Shown here piece after piece: positions 1 to 6,982 of a DNA stretch of 32,356 nt. Below the pieces are notes generated by a model, which was not told the DNA's origin, ran no database searches, and worked only from the letters and a program-made list of their open reading frames with translations. The stretch's first letter is position 1. Each line of letters opens with the position of its first letter. Both the position numbers and the translations under genes were made by a program. Source of the DNA: Oscillospiraceae bacterium (GTDB lineage Bacteria > Bacillota > Clostridia > Oscillospirales > Ruminococcaceae); contig SVMX01000003.1 of NCBI GenBank assembly GCA_015067175.1, forward strand, positions 1 to 32,356. Direction: 5' to 3'.

Positions 1-9
1 TCTCTCTAA

Positions 10-126
<117 letters not shown>

Positions 127-131
127 CATAT

Positions 132-207
132 GCACCTTTAGCTCAGTTGGTAGAGCAACTGACTCTTAATCAGTGGGTCCTGGGTTCGAGTCCCTGAAGG
201 TGTACCA
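132..207 (+). tRNA. tRNA-Lys (anticodon CTT)
   Basis: A cloverleaf can be folded with acceptor GCACCTT / AAGGTGT, discriminator A and encoded CCA. The anticodon stem ACTGA / TCAGT holds the loop CTCTTAA, giving anticodon CTT, which reads only AAG. The T-loop TTCGAGT is normal. Two weak points are visible: the first acceptor pair is G-U, and the T-stem CTGGG / CCCTG contains one T-T mismatch. It lies 6 nt after the 5S gene and is probably cotranscribed. Confidence 0.9.
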
Positions 208-249
208 AGAAGATTAAGGAATAGTCCGCTATTCCTTAATCTTATATAT

Positions 250-324
250 GGCTCGTTGGTCAAGCGGTTAAGACACCGGCCTCTCACGCCGGTAACGGGG
301 GTTCGATTCCCCCACGAGTCACCA
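250..324 (+). tRNA. tRNA-Glu (anticodon CTC)
   Basis: Acceptor GGCTCGT pairs with ACGAGTC (one G-U), followed by A and an encoded CCA. The anticodon stem CCGGC / GCCGG carries the loop CTCTCAC, giving anticodon CTC for GAG codons. The T-arm is a perfect GGGGG / CCCCC stem around TTCGATT. This is an accessory isoacceptor; the TTC tRNA needed for GAA is not in this window. Confidence 0.92.
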
Positions 325-348
325 CTTTTTCCTTGTGCGCAAATACTC

Positions 349-425
349 GCGCCAATAGCTCAGTTGGTTAGAGCAACCGGCTCATAACCGGTCGGTCCGG
401 GGTTCGAGTCCCTGTTGGCGCACCA
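349..425 (+). tRNA. tRNA-Met (anticodon CAT), elongator type
   Basis: Acceptor GCGCCAA pairs fully with TTGGCGC, followed by A and CCA. The anticodon stem ACCGG / CCGGT holds CTCATAA, giving CAT. The paired first acceptor base (G1-C72) argues against an initiator tRNA. A tRNA-Ile2 with lysidine-modified CAT cannot be fully excluded by eye; the choice depends on TilS identity elements. Confidence 0.88.
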
Positions 426-430
426 CCAAT

Positions 431-506
431 AGGGGTATAGTTCAGTTGGTAGAACAACGGTCTCCAAAACCGTGTGTCGTGGGTTCAAGTCCTACTGCCC
501 CTGCCA
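431..506 (+). tRNA. tRNA-Trp (anticodon CCA)
   Basis: Acceptor AGGGGTA pairs with TGCCCCT, followed by G and an encoded CCA. The anticodon stem ACGGT / ACCGT holds CTCCAAA, giving anticodon CCA for TGG. It is the last member of the tRNA run, 5 nt after tRNA-Met, and is followed 10 nt later by a terminator hairpin. Confidence 0.93.
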
Positions 507-515
507 TGATAATTC

Positions 516-551
516 ACACCGTTTGAGAAATCAAGCGGTGTTTTGGTTTTT
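516..551 (+). terminator. Terminator of the 5S-tRNA transcript
   Basis: An 11-bp stem (ACACCGTTTGA / TCAAGCGGTGT, one G-U) is closed by a GAAA tetraloop and followed by TTTGGTTTTT. It sits 10 nt after the tRNA-Trp CCA end, where transcription of the stable RNA operon should stop. Confidence 0.8.
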
Positions 552-579
552 ACGGAAATATCGAAAACTGGAGGTCAAA

Positions 580-960
580 GTGAAGATATCACATATCGCA
601 GTATTCGTCAGCGATCTGGAAAAGAGTAAAGCTTTTTACGAACACTATTTTGGAGGAATTGCAGGTGAGAAATATCACAATGCCAACACAGGACTGCAAA
701 CTTATTTTATCAGCTTTGGCGGTGATGTGCGGTTGGAACTTATGTATTCGCCGCTAAAAATTCAGCATACTGCTTTAAACACAATGGGTTATGCGCACAT
801 TGCCTTTAGTGTGGGAAGCAGGGCAGAAGTTGACGAACTTACCGAGCGCATAAAGCTCGAAGGATATACTATTGCGAGTGCACCGCGCGTGACTGGCGAT
901 GGATATTATGAAAGTGTTGCTCTTGACCCTGATGGTAATTGTATTGAAATAACCGAATGA
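580..960 (+). CDS. VOC-superfamily (glyoxalase/lactoylglutathione lyase-like) protein
   Basis: This predicts a 126-residue protein of the vicinal-oxygen-chelate fold, the family of glyoxalase I and small metal-dependent lyases and resistance proteins. It opens with the typical strand and helix KISHIAVFVSDLEKSKAFYE and carries a central GYAHIAFSV segment. It closes with DPDGNCIEITE, the usual C-terminal metal-ligand strand; candidate ligands are His5, the His of GYAHIAF and the final Glu pair. I chose the GTG at 580 because GGAGG lies 5 nt upstream and homology begins there; an upstream ATG in the same frame would run through tRNA-Trp and its terminator. The substrate cannot be told from sequence. 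No separate promoter is visible between the terminator and the start. Confidence 0.85.
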   Translation: MKISHIAVFVSDLEKSKAFYEHYFGGIAGEKYHNANTGLQTYFISFGGDVRLELMYSPLKIQHTALNTMGYAHIAFSVGSRAEVDELTERIKLEGYTIASAPRVTGDGYYESVALDPDGNCIEITE

Positions 961-966
961 CAAGTA

Positions 967-989
967 AAAGCCCCTGAAAAGGGGCTTTT
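967..989. terminator. Bidirectional terminator between VOC gene and relQ
   Basis: AAAAGCCCC and GGGGCTTTT form a nearly perfect stem around a short loop. The T-run on either strand lets it end both the plus-strand VOC gene and the converging minus-strand synthetase gene. Confidence 0.85.
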
Positions 990-993
990 CGTA

Positions 994-1692
994 TTAATTG
1001 ATAGCTTTCAGAGTTTGATAAATGCTCTGCATCTTTGTGTCTGTAGCAGCGATAGTTTCAGCACATTCCTTGAGCTGTTCTGCAAGCTCGGCAGACACCT
1101 CGCTGTCAGTCTTGTATTTGAGCTGATGTTCAAGGCTCGCCCAGAAATCCATAGCAATGGTGCGTATCTGCACTTCAACATTAACGATCTCCTTCCTATC
1201 GGAAAGGAATACGGGCGTTTCTATCACAAGATGGAGACTACGATATCCGTTAGGTTTAGGATTTTTGATGTAGTCCTTTGTTTTTATCAGAGTTACATCG
1301 TCCTGTCGCGTGAGAAATTCGGCCACTGAATAGATATCCTCAATATAGTTGCAAATTACTCTGACGCCTGCAATGTCATTAAGCGTTGTGCGCGCATTAG
1401 CACTGTTGAATGTCATGCCCTTGCGCTGCAGCTTGTCCATTATGCTCTGAGGAGATTTAAGACGATCTTCAATGTGATGAATTGGATTGTAGTCGTATTT
1501 GGTCTTGAATTCGCTGTCCAGTATCTCAAGCTTTGTCTTTACTTCGCGTATTGCGGATTCGTACAAATGTTCAAGCTCCATGAATTCATAGACCTGTTCA
1601 AGTATACGTTCGCGCGATTCTATGGGGAGCATTTGAGTTACAGGCTCAAGCTCATTCTCTACTTTCGGTTTTTTATCTCTGAATTTTAACAT
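994..1692 (-). CDS. relQ: Small alarmone synthetase, GTP pyrophosphokinase (RelQ/YjbM type)
   Basis: This is a 232-residue protein with a lone RelA/SpoT nucleotidyltransferase domain and no HD hydrolase, TGS or ACT domain, so it should only make (p)ppGpp from ATP and GTP/GDP. Visible signatures are LKSPQSIMDKLQRKG (about 81-95), DIAGVRVICNYIEDIYSVA, the synthetase block KNPKPNGYRSLHLVIETPVF (about 143-162) and VEVQIRTIAMDFWASLEHQL with the catalytic-region Glu and Gln. A helical C-terminal tail follows, as in tetrameric RelQ proteins. It is slightly longer than the B. subtilis homologue because of about 20 charged N-terminal residues. It lies 101 nt downstream of the repeat protein on the same strand, and no terminator is obvious between them, so readthrough is possible. 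Confidence 0.92.
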   Translation of the reverse strand: MLKFRDKKPKVENELEPVTQMLPIESRERILEQVYEFMELEHLYESAIREVKTKLEILDSEFKTKYDYNPIHHIEDRLKSPQSIMDKLQRKGMTFNSANARTTLNDIAGVRVICNYIEDIYSVAEFLTRQDDVTLIKTKDYIKNPKPNGYRSLHLVIETPVFLSDRKEIVNVEVQIRTIAMDFWASLEHQLKYKTDSEVSAELAEQLKECAETIAATDTKMQSIYQTLKAIN

Positions 1693-1793
1693 AGTGTATA
1701 GTCAAGTCCTTTCAAACGTAACCGTTTTTCATATGAACAGTTTAACACGCTTGATACATACCTGTGTTATTGGCGTGTGAATTTTTGGTGAAA

Positions 1794-3386
1794 TTATTTT
1801 GCAGCTTCGTCCTGCATACTGCTGAGGAGCGCCGCAATAGCGTCCTCAGACATCACACCGCCGCTCGTTGTGGTTTCCGCAGGTGCGGGAGCAGGCTCAG
1901 GCTCGGCAGGAGCTTCGGGAGCGGAATTCGCAGCAAGAAGAGCCGCAATAGCGTCCTCAGACATCATGCCACCGCTTGTTGTAGTTTCAGCGGGTGCGGG
2001 AGCAGGCTCAGGCTCGGCAGGCGCTTCAGGAACAGCGTTCGCAGCAAGGAGCGCCGCAATAGCGTCCTCGGACATCATACCACCGCTCGTTGAAGTTTCA
2101 GCAGGTGCGGGAGCAGGCTCAGGCTCGGCAGGAGTTTCGGAAGCAGCGTTCGCAGCAAGGAGCGCCGCAATAGCGTCCTCGGACATCATACCTCCGCTCG
2201 TTGAAGTTTCAGCAGGTGCGGGAGCAGGCTCAGGCTTGGCAGGAGCTTCGGGAGCGGCATTCGCAGCAAGAAGAGCCGCAATAGCTTCCTCAGACATCAT
2301 GCCACCGCTTGTTGTAGTTTCAGCGGGAGCAGGCTCAGGCACGGCAGGAGCTTCAGGAGCAGCATTTGCAGCAAGAAGCGCCGCGATAGCGTCCTCGGAC
2401 ATCATACCTCCGCTCGTTGAAGTTTCAGCAGGTGCGGGAGCAGGCTCAGGCTTGGCAGGAGCTTCGGGAGCGGCATTCGCAGCAAGAAGAGCCGCAATAG
2501 CTTCCTCAGACATCATGCCACCGCTTGTTGTAGTTTCAGCGGGAGCAGGCTCAGGCTCGGCAGGAGCTTCAGGAGCAGCATTTGCAGCAAGAAGCGCCGC
2601 GATAGCTTCCTCGGACATCATACCGCCGCTTGAAGTTTCAGCGGGGGCATCATTGACAGCAAACATAGCGTCAACTTCCGCTTCGGACATGGGAGGAGCT
2701 TCGGAAACGCCCGATTTCATCAGCAGCGCCTCGATCTCGGACTCGCTCATCTTATTGTTATTAATGTCTTCGGCTTCTGCCTCGGGGTGAGAGAATACAA
2801 CGGCAGTGCGCAGCTTGTTCTCGGTGTCCTCTGGCGGCTGAATGTTTCCATTCTGGGAAACTATGCCGCTTATATCAATAGTATGCTGACTCAGTATCTC
2901 GTCAACGCTGGGGCCGTCATTTGACGCAGCAGGCTCGGGCGCAGTCGGCTGAGTAAGCGGTTCGGACATCATATTGTTAAAGGCGAGAGCAACCGTTTCG
3001 TGATCGAGTGTTTCACCCTCAAATCTTATCCAGTGATTATCGTAGGGGATAACACCATGCGTCTTGTAAAGAATATCAAGCACGTTATATTTTTTTAGTC
3101 CAACACGCTCAAGCATAAGTGCGGTATATGGAGTGAAGTCTTGAAATACACGGCAAGAAAACAGAAAATGAATATCGGAAACAGTCAAAGGACGGCGCAA
3201 CGTGGTGAGCATATCCTCTTTATGCTTTGTTACTATATTACAAATGATATTTTCGCTGTCGATGATCTCATATTCAGCAACAGTAATATCTTTTTTCATT
3301 ACCTCAAACCTGAAAGGCACAGGCAGCTCAAAAGAATTGTTGTCAACCAGTCTGTATGTATTGTATTTTACAATTTTTGCTCCCAT
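1794..3386 (-). CDS. Unknown protein with conserved N-terminal domain and tandem MSE-x-AIAALL repeats
   Basis: This is a 530-residue protein without a signal peptide or membrane segment. Residues 1 to about 130 look like a folded domain, containing RVFQDFTPYTALMLERVGL and THGVIPYDNHWIRFEGE. A Pro/Ala/Asn-rich link follows. Residues 213-245 hold two diverged motifs (MSESEIEALL, MSEAEVDAMF). Residues 256-521 hold eight near-identical units of 35-37 residues, each a short helix-like motif (MMSE[E/D]AIAALLAAN) plus a Pro/Glu/Ala linker ending TSGG; the last unit is cut short. The motif recalls the SQ-x-EIDALL helix at the N terminus of flagellar FliM/FliN, but no other flagellar gene is present, so this is only a resemblance. 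GGAGGAG lies 7 nt before the ATG. I do not recognise the function; a multivalent scaffold is my inference. Confidence 0.85.
   Translation of the reverse strand: MGAKIVKYNTYRLVDNNSFELPVPFRFEVMKKDITVAEYEIIDSENIICNIVTKHKEDMLTTLRRPLTVSDIHFLFSCRVFQDFTPYTALMLERVGLKKYNVLDILYKTHGVIPYDNHWIRFEGETLDHETVALAFNNMMSEPLTQPTAPEPAASNDGPSVDEILSQHTIDISGIVSQNGNIQPPEDTENKLRTAVVFSHPEAEAEDINNNKMSESEIEALLMKSGVSEAPPMSEAEVDAMFAVNDAPAETSSGGMMSEEAIAALLAANAAPEAPAEPEPAPAETTTSGGMMSEEAIAALLAANAAPEAPAKPEPAPAPAETSTSGGMMSEDAIAALLAANAAPEAPAVPEPAPAETTTSGGMMSEEAIAALLAANAAPEAPAKPEPAPAPAETSTSGGMMSEDAIAALLAANAASETPAEPEPAPAPAETSTSGGMMSEDAIAALLAANAVPEAPAEPEPAPAPAETTTSGGMMSEDAIAALLAANSAPEAPAEPEPAPAPAETTTSGGVMSEDAIAALLSSMQDEAAK
1824..2621 (-). 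repeat. Coding tandem repeat array, 105-111 bp units, with a 216-bp duplication
   Basis: Eight units encode MMSE[E/D]AIAALL plus a linker. Units of 105 and 111 bp alternate in part of the array, and a two-unit block is duplicated: positions 2170-2340 match 2386-2556 with no difference I can see, exactly 216 bp apart. Lengths are all multiples of three, so gain or loss of units keeps the frame. The high GC and codon periodicity also open a long false frame on the plus strand. Confidence 0.9.
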
Positions 3387-3419
3387 GTGATCTCCTCCGT
3401 TATAATCATATATATTAAT

Positions 3420-3448
3420 ATTGTATCACAAATTGTGCGGATAATCAA
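3420..3448 (-). promoter_or_regulatory. Sigma-A-type promoter of the repeat-protein gene
   Basis: Read on the minus strand, TTGATT (3443-3448) and TACAAT (3420-3425) are separated by exactly 17 bp and stand about 35 bp upstream of the ATG at 3386. Confidence 0.65.
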
Positions 3449-3559
3449 TAGCTATAGCAGAAAAAAGATTTTGCTGATATTCTTAACAAAATAAATTTTA
3501 CCGATTTGGTGATTTTTAATGAATTTTCAAAATTGTGCTGTTCAAATCTGTGATAAGTG

Positions 3560-3588
3560 TTTACATCTTCAGTTTTGTGTGCTATAAT
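3560..3588 (+). promoter_or_regulatory. Sigma-A-type promoter of the diguanylate cyclase gene
   Basis: TTTACA (3560-3565), a 17-bp spacer and TATAAT (3583-3588) precede the GGDEF gene. The leader is about 70 nt and contains only a small CGCG-ctag-type hairpin near 3627-3638. I looked for a c-di-GMP riboswitch here and did not see one. Confidence 0.7.
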
Positions 3589-3664
3589 TAAATAAATACT
3601 ATTATTATGTATTATTATCTTAATTTCGCGCTAGTCGCGGATAGAAATGGGGAGTATATATCAT

Positions 3665-5572
3665 ATGAAGATCAAAACGATGATAATGTTGGCTGCCATA
3701 TGCTTTGCGATCATTCCGATGGTGATCTATGCGGTGTATGTCGGTAATTCTACGTCGGGCAGCAGCACGGCAGAGCTTGAAAAGCAGCTCACTGATCTTG
3801 TAAACAATCAGATCCAGGTGCTTGATACATATGCAAACACTGTGAATAACCAGTGCGATATTCTGGCTGGTTCAGACGAACTTAAGGACGCTGCAAACGG
3901 CGGCGACAAAAATGCTGCAGGCAGTCTGCTCGTTAGCCTTACCGCTGAGAACGCTTCGGTAAATGCGGCAGCGCTTGTTGATGGTTCGGGCAAGCTTATC
4001 TGCGGTACTCTTCCCGCTGAGTCTGTGATGGGTGTTAACCTTTCTTCGCTCGGCTCCTATAAGGACGGCGCACTTTACATCACTTCCACAAACAAGCTTC
4101 TTTTTACAAAGCACAAGGTTGGCAAAGCAAACCTCGTGATCTTCTACAACATATCCATTGATACTTTCCTGTGTAACATACCCTCCAATGCTCCTACCGC
4201 TTACCTCGTAATGGTAGTTGACAACAACAAAAACGGTATCGCTAAAGAGTCTGTTGTAACAAACCTTGCGGAACAGTTCTCTTCTGAGGTGGTTGCAAGA
4301 CTGGATACACTTGAAGAGGGCGTTTCGGAAACAATTTCTTACGAAAACCAGCTCACAGGCGTTGCAGGTCTGAAAAAGAAGATCGCTGTAATGGCTCGTG
4401 CAGGCGGCGACAGTGGTCTTGTGGTTATCGCAAGCGTTGCAGATAATGCGTCTTCTATTTTCGGCGATGCAACATCAGGCGTTATCGCAGCTGTTATTAT
4501 CATTGCTATCCTTGCAATAGCAGGCGCTATCGTAATTTCTATTATTGTTACAAAGCCCCTCAACACTATCGAAGAAACACTTGTAAAGATCCGCCGCGGC
4601 GACCACGAGGCGCGTATCACTACCGTAAGCAATAATGAGTACGGTCAGATCTCCCGTGCTTTCAACAACCTCGTTGACGAGATTGTTGTAAGTGAGGACA
4701 GATACAGAACAATCGCAGAGATGTCTGATAACATCATCTTCGAGTGGAACTTCAAGACAAACGAGGTATTCTTCTCCAACAACTTCAATAAGAAGTTCAG
4801 CTATCGTGCTCCCTCTGACCACTTTGCTGACAGCTTCCTGCTCAAGGCAAAGCTTCACGGAGATGACGCTGACCGCTACAGAGAAGACCTTGAAAAGCTC
4901 GGCAACGGCGATGAGTTCAAGGGCAACGAATACCGTATCAAGAACATTTACGGCGACTTTATCTGGGTCATCATGAGAACCGCAACACTCCGCGACAAGG
5001 AAGGCAAGCCGCTGAAAATCGTTGGCGTTATGGTCGATATCGACCGTGCAAAGAAGAGCGAGCAGCAGCTTACAGCCCGTGCAAGCTTTGATGCACTCAC
5101 CGAGCTTTACAATCGTGAAACGGTTGAGGGTCAGATCGATAATGAGATCGCACTTTCCGAGGCGAGAAAATCCGAGATGGCAGTTCTCTTTATTGACGTT
5201 GACGATTTTAAGCACTTCAACGACCAGTACAGCCATGCTACAGGCGACCAGGTTCTGAAGTTTGTTGCAAGAAGCATAAACAGCATTGTTAGCGAGTTCG
5301 GCTTCGCCGGCAGATACGGCGGCGATGAGTTTATCGCTGTTATCCGTAACGCCGAGATAAACGATCCTGCGCGCGCAGCTCAGGATATTATCGCAAGACT
5401 TGACGAGGGCTTCACCTGCGACAGCGGTGATCACCTCAAGGTCAGCGTAAGTATCGGTATTGCACTTATCAAGGACGACTACAACACTCGTGTTGAGTAT
5501 CTTATCGGTAAGGCAGACGACGCGATGTACTCCGTTAAGAAGTCCGGTAAGTCCAACTACGCATTCATCTGA
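3665..5572 (+). CDS. Membrane diguanylate cyclase with extracellular sensor, HAMP, PAS and GGDEF domains
   Basis: This 635-residue membrane protein should make c-di-GMP from two GTP. The order is: TM1 (about 5-27), an extracytoplasmic sensor of about 240 residues (dCACHE-like by size and position), TM2 (about 270-295), HAMP (starting TKPLNTIEE), PAS (about 345-465, including YRTIAEMSDNIIFEWNFK and GDFIWVIMRT) and a C-terminal GGDEF domain. The catalytic motif RYGGDEF is intact (Gly552-Phe556), as are DALTELYNR and VSVSIGIA. The usual RxxD inhibitory site upstream of the motif is missing, so direct product inhibition is unlikely. I chose ATG 3665 rather than the ATG at 3647 because GGGGAG lies 10 nt upstream and overlaps the earlier start. 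It has its own promoter and terminator. The ligand is unknown. Confidence 0.92.
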   Translation: MKIKTMIMLAAICFAIIPMVIYAVYVGNSTSGSSTAELEKQLTDLVNNQIQVLDTYANTVNNQCDILAGSDELKDAANGGDKNAAGSLLVSLTAENASVNAAALVDGSGKLICGTLPAESVMGVNLSSLGSYKDGALYITSTNKLLFTKHKVGKANLVIFYNISIDTFLCNIPSNAPTAYLVMVVDNNKNGIAKESVVTNLAEQFSSEVVARLDTLEEGVSETISYENQLTGVAGLKKKIAVMARAGGDSGLVVIASVADNASSIFGDATSGVIAAVIIIAILAIAGAIVISIIVTKPLNTIEETLVKIRRGDHEARITTVSNNEYGQISRAFNNLVDEIVVSEDRYRTIAEMSDNIIFEWNFKTNEVFFSNNFNKKFSYRAPSDHFADSFLLKAKLHGDDADRYREDLEKLGNGDEFKGNEYRIKNIYGDFIWVIMRTATLRDKEGKPLKIVGVMVDIDRAKKSEQQLTARASFDALTELYNRETVEGQIDNEIALSEARKSEMAVLFIDVDDFKHFNDQYSHATGDQVLKFVARSINSIVSEFGFAGRYGGDEFIAVIRNAEINDPARAAQDIIARLDEGFTCDSGDHLKVSVSIGIALIKDDYNTRVEYLIGKADDAMYSVKKSGKSNYAFI

Positions 5573-5589
5573 TAAGAACGCAAAATATA

Positions 5590-5622
5590 AGACCCGTAAA
5601 GAATTTCTTTACGGGTCTTTTT
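5590..5622. terminator. Bidirectional terminator after the diguanylate cyclase
   Basis: AAGACCCGTAAAGAA and TTCTTTACGGGTCTT form a perfect stem with a minimal loop, followed by T's on both strands. It separates the plus-strand cyclase from the converging YjdF-like gene. Confidence 0.88.
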
Positions 5623-5627
5623 GTGTG

Positions 5628-6458
5628 TTATTCCGTTATTTCTGATTTTTTATCTTCAAGCGGGGTTATGATAAAGCTCTCTGCGAATTTGTATTTATCG
5701 CGGCGGTGTATGTAGAGAAATCCTGCCGTCGAGAAAACCACAGCGCCGATCATATTGACCAGCATATCTTTCATGGTGTCACGAAGCCCGATATCAAGAT
5801 AGCCGCCGTCTATCCGTGCAAGCTCGTTGCCATCGGCGTCGAAAATGATAGTGTAGGAAATTCCGTTTATCTTTACTTCCTCGTTCTCGCCGTCGGGGTG
5901 CAGCTTCACGCTTGATATCTCGGTGATTATCCTGTCTTTTTGCGTGTCGAATTTCAGCAGGCGGTCAACGGAGTACTCGCCGAACTCCCAAACAACACCT
6001 ACCGTCATGGAAAAACAGAACGATACAAGCGCCACGAACAGCGGTGTCATTTTAAGCCGCTTTGAATGTCTGTTCAGCAGGTCGATAGTGCCAAAGCCTA
6101 CCGCTGCCGCAAGAAATCCAGTGACAGTATGCAGCATAGTGTCCCATATTGGAATATGACCGTAGAAATTCGCTATTTCGCCCAGTATCTCAGCGGCGAA
6201 AACAAACAGAAACACCGCTATTTCCAGCACGCTCGGCAGATTTATCTTAAAGGTCGAGCGCAGGAAGAACGGTATAAACAGCAGCACCAGTGAAAGTCCG
6301 CACAGAAATACATTGTGCCAATCGCCGAGAGTTATTTGTCGTATCATAACGCCGATTATAATTCCGCGGATTATAAGATATACTATTATACTTTGCTTGC
6401 TGGAATTGCGGTATTTTTCCGAAAGCCTCGTTATGGCGTCGTGTTTTTTCTTTGGCAT
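5628..6458 (-). CDS. YjdF-like (DUF2238-type) integral membrane protein
   Basis: This is a 276-residue polytopic protein with about five or six hydrophobic segments and a soluble insert. The segments lie near 26-40, 46-65, 77-97, 107-125, 141-160 and 235-255. Recognisable YjdF/DUF2238 features are IPIWDTMLHTVTGFLAAAVG (conserved Asp and His in the membrane), VVWEFGEYSVDRL and a late DTMKDMLVNMIGA motif. Between about residues 185 and 222 sits an extra loop with charged strands that I do not associate with the short bacterial YjdF. The role of the family is unknown. The start is supported by AGGAGAG 6 nt upstream. The gene has its own promoter, with an inverted repeat just upstream of it. Confidence 0.75.
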   Translation of the reverse strand: MPKKKHDAITRLSEKYRNSSKQSIIVYLIIRGIIIGVMIRQITLGDWHNVFLCGLSLVLLFIPFFLRSTFKINLPSVLEIAVFLFVFAAEILGEIANFYGHIPIWDTMLHTVTGFLAAAVGFGTIDLLNRHSKRLKMTPLFVALVSFCFSMTVGVVWEFGEYSVDRLLKFDTQKDRIITEISSVKLHPDGENEEVKINGISYTIIFDADGNELARIDGGYLDIGLRDTMKDMLVNMIGAVVFSTAGFLYIHRRDKYKFAESFIITPLEDKKSEITE

Positions 6459-6488
6459 AAGCTCTCTCCTTTTCGTTCAGTGTAGAAT

Positions 6489-6517
6489 ATGATATCATAA
6501 TTTCCTGCGAAAATCAA
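6489..6517 (-). promoter_or_regulatory. Promoter of the YjdF-like gene
   Basis: On the minus strand TTGATT (6512-6517) and TATCAT (6489-6494) are 17 bp apart and start about 30 bp upstream of the ATG at 6458. Confidence 0.6.
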
Positions 6518-6524
6518 GAGTTTT

Positions 6525-6558
6525 TGCACAAATGCGCAAAATTGGGCGGATTTGTGCA
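6525..6558. promoter_or_regulatory. 9-bp perfect inverted repeat upstream of the YjdF-like promoter
   Basis: TGCACAAAT (6525-6533) and ATTTGTGCA (6550-6558) are exact inverted copies separated by 16 bp. The element begins 8 bp upstream of the -35 box of the YjdF-like gene. No T-run follows on either strand, so it looks like a protein-binding site rather than a terminator. Confidence 0.5.
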
Positions 6559-6661
6559 TTTAGTGAAGAATTTAAAAAGATGGCTGCGAGGCTTTCGTGG
6601 TTGACTTTATAGCCCGTTTTGATACACGAATAGTATTTTTGCATATTGATATAACTAACGG

Positions 6662-6979
6662 TTATTCAATATCGAGGTCTTCAAGCAGTCTCGTGACCTC
6701 ATCGCTGCCGCGAAGCCTTATTCCCTCTTTTAACAACTCCTCATCGGCGCTGCTCAGACTATCCGCAGGCAGACTGTAAACGGCGAGTGGTGTATCGCTG
6801 CCCTCTTTAAATAATGCGATCATGCCTTGATATTCCTTTATGATATAGCAGCTTATACTGTCGCTAAGCTCAGTGACCTGTTTCATAACATCGGCGCTGA
6901 TATTAGAATAGTATGCTGCGCCGCCTCCGACTAGCACCATAGAAATAAGTGCCGCGGAAAGCTTTCCGTAAAAAGACAT
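6662..6979 (-). CDS. Small membrane-anchored protein with BofC C-terminal-like domain
   Basis: This 105-residue protein has one N-terminal hydrophobic segment (about 8-25) and an extracytoplasmic domain (about 40-105). The domain matches the pattern of BofC C-terminal-like proteins of Clostridia: SCYIIKEYQGMIALFKEGSD, then VYSLPADSLSSADEELLKEG and a closing LLEDLD. In Bacillus, BofC is a forespore regulator of the SpoIVB checkpoint; short relatives such as this one have no proven role. The start has a strong SD (AGGAGGGAG), but that SD lies inside a stem-loop (see the hairpin at 6983-7020). Transcription may come from the upstream small-protein operon or from an unseen promoter in 6980-7060. 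Confidence 0.72.
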   Translation of the reverse strand: MSFYGKLSAALISMVLVGGGAAYYSNISADVMKQVTELSDSISCYIIKEYQGMIALFKEGSDTPLAVYSLPADSLSSADEELLKEGIRLRGSDEVTRLLEDLDIE

Positions 6980-6982
6980 AAG

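Noticed and set aside
472..579. Upstream extension of the VOC protein
   Set aside because: It would run through tRNA-Trp and its terminator; the family match starts at the GTG at 580, which has a good RBS.
1870..2790. 306-codon open frame on the plus strand
   Set aside because: It is the antisense of the repeat array of the 530-residue gene; its Ser/Ala/Gly repeats mirror that array, it has no ribosome binding site, and the minus-strand frame has promoter, RBS and a non-repetitive domain.
3589..3664. c-di-GMP riboswitch in the leader of the diguanylate cyclase gene
   Set aside because: The leader is too short and lacks the conserved riboswitch core; only a 4-bp hairpin is seen.
4475..5434. 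319-codon minus-strand frame inside the diguanylate cyclase gene
   Set aside because: Shadow of the GGDEF gene, whose domains are all recognised on the plus strand.
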